In this document: positions 1 to 6,857 of the stretch, piece after piece | How the letters are laid out: each line of letters begins with the position of its first letter | Numbering within the stretch: position 1 is the first letter of the stretch | NCBI GenBank assembly: GCA_964537955.1 | Contig: CAZICY010000036.1 | Location: 1-17,162, forward strand | Source of the DNA: Mxb001 sp964537955 | GTDB lineage: Bacteria > Actinomycetota > Actinomycetes > S36-B12 | Reading direction: 5' to 3' | DNA: 17,162 nt | Translations under genes and position numbers: made by a program | The notes under the pieces: generated by a model | Told to the model about the DNA's origin: nothing | Database searches by the model: none | What the model saw: the letters and a program-made list of their open reading frames with translations, nothing else

Positions 1-2
1 GC

Positions 3-1586
3 CAGCGGGTCGGCATCATGTCGCGCACCCGCTACGACTGGACGGTGGCGGACTACGCCATCTGGTACGCCGGTGCCACCGTCGTCCCGATCTACGAGAC
101 CTCCTCGGCCGAGCAGGTCGAGTGGATCCTCGGCGACTCCAACGCCGTCGGCGTCTTCCTGGAGAGCGCCAAGAACAAGAAGGTCTTCGACGAGGTTGCC
201 GATCGCCTGCCCGACTGCACGCGCGCGTGGATCTTCGACGACGGCGCGCTGGACACGCTCGCCGCTGCGGGCGCGGGTATCTCGGACGAGGAGCTCGAGC
301 GCCGGCGCGCGACCCTCAACCCGGAGTCCCTCGCCACCATCATCTACACCTCCGGCACGACGGGCCGCCCCAAGGGCTGCATGCTCACCCACGGCAACTT
401 CATGTTCGAGGTCAACAACATCGTGGCCGGCATGCCCCAGCTCTTCTCGGTGCAGGGCGCCTCGACGCTGCTCTTCCTCCCCCTCGCGCACGTGTTCGGC
501 CGCATCATCCAGCTGGGGTGCATCCACTCGGGCACGCGCCTCGGGCACGCCCCGGACGTGAAGAACCTCCTCGGCGACCTGCAGTCCTTCCAGCCGACGT
601 TCCTCCTCGCGGTCCCCCGCGTGTTCGAGAAGGTCTACAACTCCGCCCAGCAGAAGGCGACCGCGGAGGGCAAGGGCAACATCTTCAACACGGCTGCGCA
701 GACCGCCATTGACTACTCCAAGTCACTCGACACCGGCGGTCCGGGCTTCGGTCTGAAGCTCAAGCACAAGGTCTTCGACCGGCTCGTCTACGGCAAGCTG
801 CGCACGGCGATGGGCGGCAAGATCGCCTGGGCCGTCTCCGGCGGCGCGCCCCTGGGCGATCGCCTCGGGCACTTCTTCCGCGGCATCGGCGTGACCATCC
901 TCGAGGGCTACGGCCTCACCGAGACGTCGGCGGCGACCACGGTCAACCGCCCCGACGCCATCAAGATCGGCACCGTGGGCCAGCCCTTCCCCGGAGCTTC
1001 AGTCAAGGTGGCTCCCGACGGCGAGCTCATGCTTGCCGGTGCCCAGATCTTCAAGGGCTACTGGAACAACCCGACCGCCACAGCGGAGGCGATCGAGCCC
1101 GACGGCTGGTTCCACTCCGGCGACATCGGCGAGATCGACGACCAGGGCTTCGTCAAGATCACCGGTCGCAAGAAGGAGTTGATCGTCACGGCCGGCGGCA
1201 AGAACGTCGCCCCCGCCGTCCTCGAGGATCGCCTCCGCGCCAACTGGCTCGTGAGCCAATGCATGGTCGTCGGCGACGCCCAGCCCTTCATCGCCGCCCT
1301 CGTCACGATCGACCCCGAGTCCTTCCCCGGCTGGCTCAAGCAGACGGGCAAGCCCGAGGGCGCCACGATCGCGTCGATGACCACCGATCCTGATCTGGTG
1401 GCCGAGATCCAGAAGGCGGTCGACGAGGCCAACAAGGCGGTGTCCAACGCCGAGGCCATCAAGAAGTTCACTATCCTTCCCGTCGACTGGACTGAAGAGG
1501 GCGGCCAGCTCACGCCCTCCATGAAGCTCAAGCGCAACGTCGTCATGAAGGAGTTCGCATCCGAGGTCGACGCTCTCTACTCGTAA
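3..1586 (+). CDS. fadD: Long-chain fatty-acid--CoA ligase (AMP-forming), 5' end outside the window
   Basis: Activates long-chain fatty acids to acyl-CoA through an acyl-adenylate, in the cytoplasm or at the membrane face. The reading frame is open from base 3 and the residues before the first ATG (QRVGIMSRTRY) still look like family sequence, so the true start lies upstream and the ATG at 18 is internal. Counting from base 18, the phosphate-binding loop IIYTSGTTGRPKG is at about residues 108-120, the adenylate motif YGLTETS at about 297, and the hinge/C-terminal motif GRKKELIVTAGGKNVAP at about 383-399. The 522 visible residues cover most of a ~600-residue enzyme of the actinobacterial FadD15 type. 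It ends with TAA just before a strong hairpin, so it is the last gene of its transcript. Chain-length preference cannot be read from the sequence. Confidence 0.93.
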   Translation, partial: QRVGIMSRTRYDWTVADYAIWYAGATVVPIYETSSAEQVEWILGDSNAVGVFLESAKNKKVFDEVADRLPDCTRAWIFDDGALDTLAAAGAGISDEELERRRATLNPESLATIIYTSGTTGRPKGCMLTHGNFMFEVNNIVAGMPQLFSVQGASTLLFLPLAHVFGRIIQLGCIHSGTRLGHAPDVKNLLGDLQSFQPTFLLAVPRVFEKVYNSAQQKATAEGKGNIFNTAAQTAIDYSKSLDTGGPGFGLKLKHKVFDRLVYGKLRTAMGGKIAWAVSGGAPLGDRLGHFFRGIGVTILEGYGLTETSAATTVNRPDAIKIGTVGQPFPGASVKVAPDGELMLAGAQIFKGYWNNPTATAEAIEPDGWFHSGDIGEIDDQGFVKITGRKKELIVTAGGKNVAPAVLEDRLRANWLVSQCMVVGDAQPFIAALVTIDPESFPGWLKQTGKPEGATIASMTTDPDLVAEIQKAVDEANKAVSNAEAIKKFTILPVDWTEEGGQLTPSMKLKRNVVMKEFASEVDALYS

Positions 1587-1596
1587 CGCAGGCCCT

Positions 1597-1634
1597 GGCC
1601 TCGCGTCACGCCCGCGACGGCGTGACGCGAGGCC
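1597..1634 (+). terminator. Strong hairpin after the acyl-CoA ligase, overlapping the kinase start
   Basis: A perfect 16-bp stem, GGCCTCGCGTCACGCC (1597-1612) against GGCGTGACGCGAGGCC (1619-1634), encloses a 6-nt loop. It is followed by a short T-containing stretch (TTGGCTTT). It begins 10 bp after the ligase stop, which fits a rho-independent terminator with the weak U-tail usual in GC-rich actinobacteria. Its right arm contains the GTG at 1622 that is the first plausible start of the next gene, so it may also act as a structured leader. Confidence 0.8.
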
Positions 1635-3184
1635 TTGGCTTTGCGGGGGTCCTCCTCGTCTCCCTCGGCACGGGCGACCTGCCGATCGCCGCCGGCCAGG
1701 TGGGACTGGTGGCACTCATCGCCGTCCTCGCCCAGCTCGGCACCATCCCGGCCCGACCGGTGTGGCTGCGCTACGCCGTGCTCATCGCAGAGGCGGCCGC
1801 CATCGCGCTCGTCGTGGTGGCATCGACACCGGGTGACCGCCCCGCGATCGTCTACCTCGCCGTCCCCCCGATCGTCTGCGCCTTCGCCATGGGCGCCGCT
1901 GGCCTTGCCTCGGCGATCGCCGTCGAGGCACTCGTGCTCGTCGTCGGCACGGTTCTGCGCGTGCGCGATGACGTGCCGACAGGAGTGGTCGACCTCATCG
2001 TGGTCCTCGCCCTCGGCGCAGCCCTCGGGCTCGGCGCCATCCTCACGACCCACCTGCGCGAGCGCATCGCCCCGGCGAGTACCGACTACGACGCCGCGCG
2101 GCGCCTGCTCGTCTCCCTGCGCGACGTGGCGCGCCAACTCCCCGGCGGCCTCGAGGAATCGGCGCTGGCCCAGGCGGCTCTCGCGCGCTTCCGCACGGTG
2201 CTGCCGCACGACCAGGCCGAGGTCGTCATGCGAGCCGACGGGGGCAGGCTGCTCACCATCGCGCGCAGCCCCGAGGACTCCCCCGGCTGGGCGCCTTCCC
2301 TCGGATCGGGGCTGTGGGGGCAGGCTTGGGAGTCCGGCGTCGCCGTACAGCGCCTCGGTGCCATGGACGGCCCCGAGCTCGGCACCGCGCGCGCCTGTGC
2401 CGTCATCCCGCTGCGACTCGGCGATGAACGCATCGGCCTAGTCGGCATCGAGCGTGCCGGAGGACTATGGCCGGTGGAGGCACTGACCGAGGCCCAGGCG
2501 ATGGCCGACGAAGCAGCGCTGCGACTGGACACGGCGCGCATCTTCGACGAGGTGCGCGACCTGGCAACACTGGAGGAGCGCAGGCGCCTCGCGCGCGAGA
2601 TCCACGACGGGATCGCCCAGGAGGTCGCCGGCCTCGGGTTCCTCGTGGATGACGCACTCGCGTCGCAGCCCGACGCTGCGACGCGCGAGGGCCTGCAGCG
2701 CATCCGCGACGAGCTCACCCGCATCGTGACGGAACTGCGCCTGTCGATCTTCGACCTGCGCACCGAGGTCGGCGCCGGGATCGGCGAGGCGCTGTCGTCG
2801 CACGTGCGAGCCGTCGGTGCCGAGGCCGGCCTCACCGTGCACCTGGTGCTCGACGAGGACCCCACGCGCCTGCCGCCGGGTGTCGCGCCGGAGATCTTGC
2901 GCATCGCCCAGGAGGCCGTCGCCAACGCGCGCCGCCATGCCCACGCACGCACCCTGTGGGTGACCTACCGCGTCACGGACGGCAGCGCCTTCCTCCGCGT
3001 CGCCGACGACGGTCAGGGCATCGCCGACGGCCGCGCGCGCCCAGACAGTTTCGGCCTGACCATCATGCGCGAGCGCGCGACGCGGATAGGGGCGAGCCTG
3101 ACGGTCAAGCGCCGCAGTCCCCAGGGGACTGTGGTGGAGTTGTCCCTGCAGGCCGCGGGCCGCGCAGAGGAGGAGGGCAGATGA
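1622..3184 (+). CDS. Membrane histidine kinase, NarL-type (GAF, HisKA_3, HATPase)
   Basis: Sensor kinase of a two-component system that phosphorylates the response regulator encoded next. The N-terminal ~145 residues form several hydrophobic segments (about 22-43, 50-68, 74-110 and 122-142), an integral-membrane sensor without a large extracellular loop. A GAF-like region follows at about 160-305. The dimerisation/phosphoacceptor segment is REIHDGIAQEVAG, with the phosphorylatable His at 328. The ATPase domain has N-box EAVANARRHA (Asn at about 435) and G-box DDGQGI. The stop overlaps the regulator ATG (ATGA), indicating translational coupling. The start is uncertain: GTG at 1622 lies inside the right arm of a perfect hairpin and has no visible ribosome-binding site. 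The next in-frame GTGs, around residues 27-30, would remove the first hydrophobic segment. The stimulus is unknown. Confidence 0.88.
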   Translation: MTRGLGFAGVLLVSLGTGDLPIAAGQVGLVALIAVLAQLGTIPARPVWLRYAVLIAEAAAIALVVVASTPGDRPAIVYLAVPPIVCAFAMGAAGLASAIAVEALVLVVGTVLRVRDDVPTGVVDLIVVLALGAALGLGAILTTHLRERIAPASTDYDAARRLLVSLRDVARQLPGGLEESALAQAALARFRTVLPHDQAEVVMRADGGRLLTIARSPEDSPGWAPSLGSGLWGQAWESGVAVQRLGAMDGPELGTARACAVIPLRLGDERIGLVGIERAGGLWPVEALTEAQAMADEAALRLDTARIFDEVRDLATLEERRRLAREIHDGIAQEVAGLGFLVDDALASQPDAATREGLQRIRDELTRIVTELRLSIFDLRTEVGAGIGEALSSHVRAVGAEAGLTVHLVLDEDPTRLPPGVAPEILRIAQEAVANARRHAHARTLWVTYRVTDGSAFLRVADDGQGIADGRARPDSFGLTIMRERATRIGASLTVKRRSPQGTVVELSLQAAGRAEEEGR

Positions 3185-3822
3185 CGATCACCGTCCTCCT
3201 CGTCGACGACCACGAGCTCATCCGCGAGGGCCTGCGCCGTGCGCTGGAGCGCGAGCCGGACGTCGAGGTGGTGGCCGAGGCGGCGAGCGTCGCCGAGGGC
3301 ATCGCGATGGGCCGCAAGTGCGAGCCCACGGTCGCCGTCGTCGACCTGCGCCTTCCGGACGGCAACGGCCTCGAGGTCGTCCGCTCCCTGCGCGCCCAGT
3401 CGCCTGACATGGGCATCGTCGTGCTCACGATGTACGCCGGGGACAACCAGCTCTTCGACGCGCTCGACGCCGGCGCAAGCGCGTTCGTGCCCAAGAGCGC
3501 TCCGGCCGAGGAGATCGTGGCTGCCGCACGCCATGCGGCGAGCGCGCCCCACTCCTTCACGTCGGCCGACCTCGCCGACGCCCTCAAACGACGCACCTCG
3601 CCGCAGGGGCCCCAGTTGTCCCCTCGCGAGCGCGAGGTGCTGCAGCTCCTCGCCGACGGACTCGGCGTCTCGCAGATCTCACGGCAGCTCTTCATCTCGG
3701 ACTCCACGACCAAGACCCACATCTCCAAGCTCTACGACAAGCTCGGGGCCGGCAACCGCGCCCAGGCGCTCATGACCGCGCTCCGGCTGGGCCTGCTCGA
3801 GGCCCCCGACGACGCACCGTGA
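3181..3822 (+). CDS. NarL/FixJ-family response regulator with LuxR-type DNA-binding domain
   Basis: A 213-residue cytoplasmic transcription factor and cognate partner of the kinase just upstream. The receiver domain (about 3-120) has the acidic pair D9-D10, phosphoacceptor D55 in VVDLRLPDG, the switch Thr in VVLTMY and the conserved Lys in VPKSA. The C-terminal LuxR-type helix-turn-helix runs from about 146 (LSPREREVLQLLADG) to 205 (ISDSTTKTHISKLYDKLGA). The start is ATG 3181: it overlaps the kinase stop by 4 bp, has a strong purine-rich ribosome-binding site (GGAGGAGGG) just before it, and begins exactly at a canonical receiver N-terminus. The same frame is open further upstream, but that stretch is a shadow of the kinase. 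Targets are unknown; the downstream mannosyltransferase gene is on the same transcript. Confidence 0.94.
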   Translation: MTITVLLVDDHELIREGLRRALEREPDVEVVAEAASVAEGIAMGRKCEPTVAVVDLRLPDGNGLEVVRSLRAQSPDMGIVVLTMYAGDNQLFDALDAGASAFVPKSAPAEEIVAAARHAASAPHSFTSADLADALKRRTSPQGPQLSPREREVLQLLADGLGVSQISRQLFISDSTTKTHISKLYDKLGAGNRAQALMTALRLGLLEAPDDAP

Positions 3823-5045
3823 CGATGGCGCGCATCCGCAGCAGCGTCGTCGCCCTGGTCGTGGCCTGGGCGATCAGCCGGGTCCTCATCCTCGGCACCC
3901 TCTCCGGGCATGTCCCCTATCCCGACGGCCCCTCGGTGCTCAACGACGTCAAGCTCTACGCCGAATGGTCGAGCCTGCTCGTCACAGGACGCTTCCCCAT
4001 CGGCGATGACATGTGGCAGTACCCGCCCGGTGCGGGTCTCGTCTTCGCCCTCGCGGCCCTGCTCGGATCCAACCCTGTCGTGGCGTTCGCCCTCATCGCC
4101 TTGATCTGCGACCTCGCGACGCTCACCGTCCTCGCCATCGCCGGACGCCGCCGCGGCGTCGGCCTCGACGCGGCATGGGCCTGGGTGATCGGCGCCGTGC
4201 TCGTCGGACCCGTGTGGCTCGCGCGTTTCGACGTCGTGCCCACTCTCGCGGCGGTCGTCGCCCTCGTGCTCGTCGCGCGCCCGGTGTGGAGCGGGGCAGC
4301 TGCCGCCGCGGGCACGCTGCTGAAGGTATGGCCGGGTCTGATGCTCATCGCCCTGCCGCGCCGCTCGCTGCCGCGCGGCATCCTCGGCTTCGTCGTGATG
4401 TCCGCGGCGATCCTCGGCGGCGTGATGCTGTGGTCGACAGGGGGCGTGTCCTTCCTCGGCGAGCAGGGAGCGCGCGGACTGCAGGTCGAATCCGTCGGAG
4501 CGCTCCCCTTCATGGTGTGGAACGTCTTCACCGAGGTCCCGACGCAGTTCCGCTTCGGCGCGATGGAGGTCGACGTACCCATCACGATCCCCCTGGGACT
4601 GGCCATCACCCTCGCGGGTCTGGCCGTGCTCGCCCTCCTCGGCGTACTCCGGCTGCTCGGCCGTCTGGAGACCCTCGGCCCCGCCGATGTCGCCCTCGTC
4701 GCACTGCTCGTGAGCATGGTGACCAGCAGGGTGCTGTCGCCGCAGTACTCCGTGTGGGTGGTCGGCGTGGCCGCGGTGACCTTCCTCGACCCAGCGAGCC
4801 GCATGCGCACGGTCGTGTGGCTGCTGGTCCCATCGATCCTGGTGACCCAGGTGATCTATCCCTACGGCTACGGCAGCTTCCTCAACGGCGACTGGTGGGC
4901 CGTGGCGCTCCAGGTGATCCGGGTCGGGCTGCTCGTCGCGGCCACAGTCATCGGGCTCGCCGTGGTGCTGCGCCAGGCACTGCGCCGAGGCGTCAGCGAG
5001 CCGCGTCCAGCAGAGCCAGCCGCTGCAGCGGCGTCGGATGGGTGA
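3819..5045 (+). CDS. GT87-type polyprenol-phosphate-mannose-dependent mannosyltransferase, membrane protein
   Basis: A 408-residue polytopic membrane protein of the GT-C fold. Family features seen are an early loop with acidic residues (NDVKLYAEWSSLL), the YPPGAGL motif after the first segments, KVWPGL in the middle and SPQYSVWV near the C-terminus. These are typical of the GT87/DUF2029 family that includes mycobacterial PimE, an alpha-1,2-mannosyltransferase using polyprenol-phosphate mannose on the outer face of the membrane. The acceptor here (a phosphatidylinositol mannoside, other glycolipid or protein) cannot be read from sequence. The GTG start overlaps the regulator stop by 4 bp (GTGA); an ATG six bases downstream is an alternative. 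No strong ribosome-binding site is visible, so it probably depends on coupling to the regulator gene. Its 3' end overlaps the convergent protease gene by 53 bp. Confidence 0.82.
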   Translation: MTMARIRSSVVALVVAWAISRVLILGTLSGHVPYPDGPSVLNDVKLYAEWSSLLVTGRFPIGDDMWQYPPGAGLVFALAALLGSNPVVAFALIALICDLATLTVLAIAGRRRGVGLDAAWAWVIGAVLVGPVWLARFDVVPTLAAVVALVLVARPVWSGAAAAAGTLLKVWPGLMLIALPRRSLPRGILGFVVMSAAILGGVMLWSTGGVSFLGEQGARGLQVESVGALPFMVWNVFTEVPTQFRFGAMEVDVPITIPLGLAITLAGLAVLALLGVLRLLGRLETLGPADVALVALLVSMVTSRVLSPQYSVWVVGVAAVTFLDPASRMRTVVWLLVPSILVTQVIYPYGYGSFLNGDWWAVALQVIRVGLLVAATVIGLAVVLRQALRRGVSEPRPAEPAAAAASDG

Positions 5046-6222
5046 AGAGCAGCGCATAGCGCCACTGGGGCGGCTCCAGGGTCGACTTGTTCGTCACCGC
5101 CAGGCGCACGAGCAGGTCGGCGTAGGCATCGGCGTCTCCCGTCACCGCCAGCGCCTCGCGATCGGTGCGCGCCTCCAGTGCGCGGCTCACCGTGACCGCG
5201 CCGACGGAACCGACGAGCGAGGCCACCAGCGCAACCGCGACGACGAGCGGCACGGTGCGCGGATCACCGACCGTGGGAGCGCGCAGCCAGGCGCGCACTC
5301 GCGGCGATAGCGCCAGGGCTGCGGCCAGCGCAGCGGCCCCTCCCGCTGCGAGCGCGGCGAGCGCGGTGCCCAGGATGACGTCGCCCTCGCGGACGTGGAC
5401 GAGCTCATGGGCGACGAGCGCGTCGATCTCCGCGGGCGAGGCGGACCCCGAGACCGTGTCGTAGACCGTGACGGCACGCGTGGGGCCCCAGCCGGACACG
5501 TGCGCATTGATCGCCGGTGAGCGATCGGACACCTCGACGACGGTCACGGTGCCGACATCCACGCCGAGGCGGTCGGCCATGGAGAGCACGCGTGCGGTGA
5601 TCTCCGGATCGGCCGCGGTGCCCTCGAGTCGCTGGATGAGCGGAAGCACCGCCGACGTGGCGAGCGCGACGAGCACGGCGCCGGCGACGACCGCGATCCA
5701 GCCGCGCCGCGGCCAGCGCCGCAGCAGCGCGAGCGCGACGGCCACCCCGAGCGCGCCGAGGGCCACGAAGGCGAAGGACTCCCCGAGCCACCGCATCCAC
5801 CAGGCACCCCACGGCTCCACGAGGAGCCCATGATCGCGGCGCGCCTGCGCGACGAGGAGCGCGAAGGGAAGCGTGACGAGGCGGGTCGCGGCGAGCAGTG
5901 CCGCGGTCGCGAGAAGACTCGCGAGGAAGGGCCGCTGTCGCGGGCCGATGCGCGCAAGCGCCTCGCGCACGGGAGCGACGAGGAGCACGAGGAGCGCGAG
6001 GGCCGCGGGAGCCAGCCAGGCGAGTACGCCGGGGATCCATGCGGCGCTGACGTAGGCCTGGATGGAACTCACCTGTTCGGCGGTGAACGCGGCGAGCCGG
6101 TCGGAGGCGAGGTCCGCCCACGGTGCGACGGCGGCGTCCCAGGGGACCAGGGCGAGCGCCGTGACCACGGCGGCGGCGTACAGCACCAGCGAGACGAGCA
6201 GCGCCGAGCGGGCCGGGGTCAC
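4993..6222 (-). CDS. M48-family integral-membrane zinc metalloprotease
   Basis: A 409-residue membrane protease of the Ste24/HtpX superfamily. About four hydrophobic segments fill the N-terminal half, followed by the catalytic domain. The zinc motif HELVH is at residues 272-276 with catalytic Glu273, and the third ligand is expected at Glu350 in the EARTD motif (ExxxD). Two further hydrophobic segments lie between these elements. The C-terminal FTHPTPLQRL is the usual M48 end motif. The N-terminal half with its long transmembrane bundle resembles CAAX-protease-like members rather than short HtpX. Substrates are unknown; bacterial relatives take part in membrane-protein quality control. The GTG start comes 7 bp after the stop of the 71-residue gene and lacks a clear Shine-Dalgarno, suggesting co-transcription and possible re-initiation. 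Confidence 0.86.
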   Translation of the reverse strand: MTPARSALLVSLVLYAAAVVTALALVPWDAAVAPWADLASDRLAAFTAEQVSSIQAYVSAAWIPGVLAWLAPAALALLVLLVAPVREALARIGPRQRPFLASLLATAALLAATRLVTLPFALLVAQARRDHGLLVEPWGAWWMRWLGESFAFVALGALGVAVALALLRRWPRRGWIAVVAGAVLVALATSAVLPLIQRLEGTAADPEITARVLSMADRLGVDVGTVTVVEVSDRSPAINAHVSGWGPTRAVTVYDTVSGSASPAEIDALVAHELVHVREGDVILGTALAALAAGGAAALAAALALSPRVRAWLRAPTVGDPRTVPLVVAVALVASLVGSVGAVTVSRALEARTDREALAVTGDADAYADLLVRLAVTNKSTLEPPQWRYALLFTHPTPLQRLALLDAAR

Positions 6223-6229
6223 CCGGCCA

Positions 6230-6445
6230 TCATGCGACGCCCTCCTCGCCTGTCACCAGTCGCAGGGGTGGGACGAGCCCGGATCCGGCGAGGACGGCGA
6301 AGGCCGCCTGCTCCTCGCCGCCGATCTGCCCGGGCGGCCCCAGGAGGACGCTCACGATGCAGTCGCCGCAGGCCGCGGGCCGGGCCAGGCAGCTGGCGCA
6401 ATCGATGGTGATCTCGCCGGGCGTGCTGTCGCTGCGTTCGCTCAT
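6230..6445 (-). CDS. Small four-cysteine protein (putative zinc knuckle), function unknown
   Basis: A 71-residue protein I cannot assign to a characterised function. It has two CxxC pairs six residues apart: Cys16-Cys19 and Cys26-Cys29, in DCASCLARPAACGDCIVSVL. This is compact enough to bind one zinc ion or a similar metal. The rest is short, with no signal peptide and no membrane segment. Small proteins with this CxxC-x6-CGDC pattern look familiar to me from other actinobacteria, but I cannot name a family. Coding is supported by strong G/C third-position bias, by a start set exactly by a leaderless promoter pattern (TACCTT then 6 nt then ATG), and by its tight position (7 bp) before the protease gene. 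Confidence 0.72.
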   Translation of the reverse strand: MSERSDSTPGEITIDCASCLARPAACGDCIVSVLLGPPGQIGGEEQAAFAVLAGSGLVPPLRLVTGEEGVA

Positions 6446-6451
6446 GCCTCG

Positions 6452-6457
6452 AAGGTA
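6452..6457 (-). promoter_or_regulatory. -10 element (TACCTT) for leaderless start of the four-cysteine gene
   Basis: Read on the reverse strand, TACCTT is followed by CGAGGC and then the ATG at 6445. A TANNNT hexamer 6 nt before the start codon places the transcription start on or next to the A of ATG. No ribosome-binding site is present. The same layout recurs at several other genes in the window. Confidence 0.6.
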
Positions 6458-6481
6458 GGCAGGGGGTCCGACAGCGACGGT

Positions 6482-6751
6482 TCACACGCCCCCGACGTCA
6501 TGGGGGCTGTCGCCCTCGTGGCCGGGCTCGGGGCGAGGGATGACCTCGATCCGATCGGCGTTGCCGCACCAGCGGCAGCGCACCTCCTCGACCTCTTCCT
6601 CCAGCGTCTCGGTGCCCTCCACCTCGGGCGCTCCCGCGAGATCGATGTGCCAGTACTCCCGGGTGCGGGCACGGCGTAGGACGTCGAATCGGGTGAGGTT
6701 GCCGCAGTGGCCGCAGCGCCAGCGATGGCCGGCGTCGGGGATCGTCGCCAT
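6482..6751 (-). CDS. Small zinc-ribbon protein, function unknown
   Basis: An 89-residue cytoplasmic protein. Two cysteine knuckles, CGHC at residues 13-16 and CRWC near residues 59-62, flank a central region containing EYWHIDLAG, giving a zinc-ribbon arrangement. An acidic run (EEEVEEV) comes just before the second knuckle, and the tail after EVIPRPEPG is low in predicted structure. It resembles conserved actinobacterial hypothetical proteins; no function is known to me. The start is ATG 6751 because a TAGGCT hexamer lies 6 nt upstream, implying a leaderless transcript. The end is 36 bp before the next gene on the strand, which has its own promoter-like element, so the two may be transcribed together or separately. 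Confidence 0.78.
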   Translation of the reverse strand: MATIPDAGHRWRCGHCGNLTRFDVLRRARTREYWHIDLAGAPEVEGTETLEEEVEEVRCRWCGNADRIEVIPRPEPGHEGDSPHDVGGV

Positions 6752-6757
6752 GGGGCG

Positions 6758-6763
6758 AGCCTA
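6758..6763 (-). promoter_or_regulatory. -10 element (TAGGCT) for leaderless start of the zinc-ribbon gene
   Basis: On the reverse strand TAGGCT is followed by CGCCCC and then ATG at 6751. The 6-nt spacing and absence of a ribosome-binding site fit a leaderless mRNA. It diverges from the promoter of the exonuclease gene about 80 bp away. Confidence 0.6.
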
Positions 6764-6810
6764 GGACGCGCATCCCGTCGGGAGCCGCCTTGGCCGGACG
6801 GGTCCGCTCG

Positions 6811-6823
6811 GGGTGTCGCACCC
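6811..6823. promoter_or_regulatory. Perfect inverted repeat in the divergent promoter region, possible operator
   Basis: GGGTG-TCG-CACCC is a perfect 5-bp inverted repeat in the ~105-bp gap between the divergent zinc-ribbon and exonuclease genes. Its right edge reaches the expected -35 position of the exonuclease promoter. It is short, and chance occurrence in GC-rich DNA is quite possible. Confidence 0.3.
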
Positions 6824-6844
6824 GCCGATGTCGGACCTCGCGCC

Positions 6845-6850
6845 TAGCGT
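6845..6850 (+). promoter_or_regulatory. -10 element (TAGCGT) for leaderless start of the exonuclease fusion
   Basis: TAGCGT is followed by CGAGCGC and then ATG at 6858. The 7-nt spacing sets that ATG as the likely first codon of a leaderless transcript, in preference to the in-frame GTG at 6813 and ATG at 6828. No convincing -35 sequence is visible. Confidence 0.6.
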
Positions 6851-6857
6851 CGAGCGC

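Noticed and set aside
3732..5057. A 441-codon reverse-strand open frame antisense to the GT87 gene
   Set aside because: His/Asp/Glu/Arg-rich shadow of a membrane-protein gene read in antisense; no motif and no start signal.
6813..6857. Earlier in-frame starts (GTG 6813, ATG 6828) for the exonuclease fusion
   Set aside because: They lie upstream of or within the TAGCGT promoter-like element, and the GTG is inside a small palindrome. The exonuclease domain is complete from ATG 6858.
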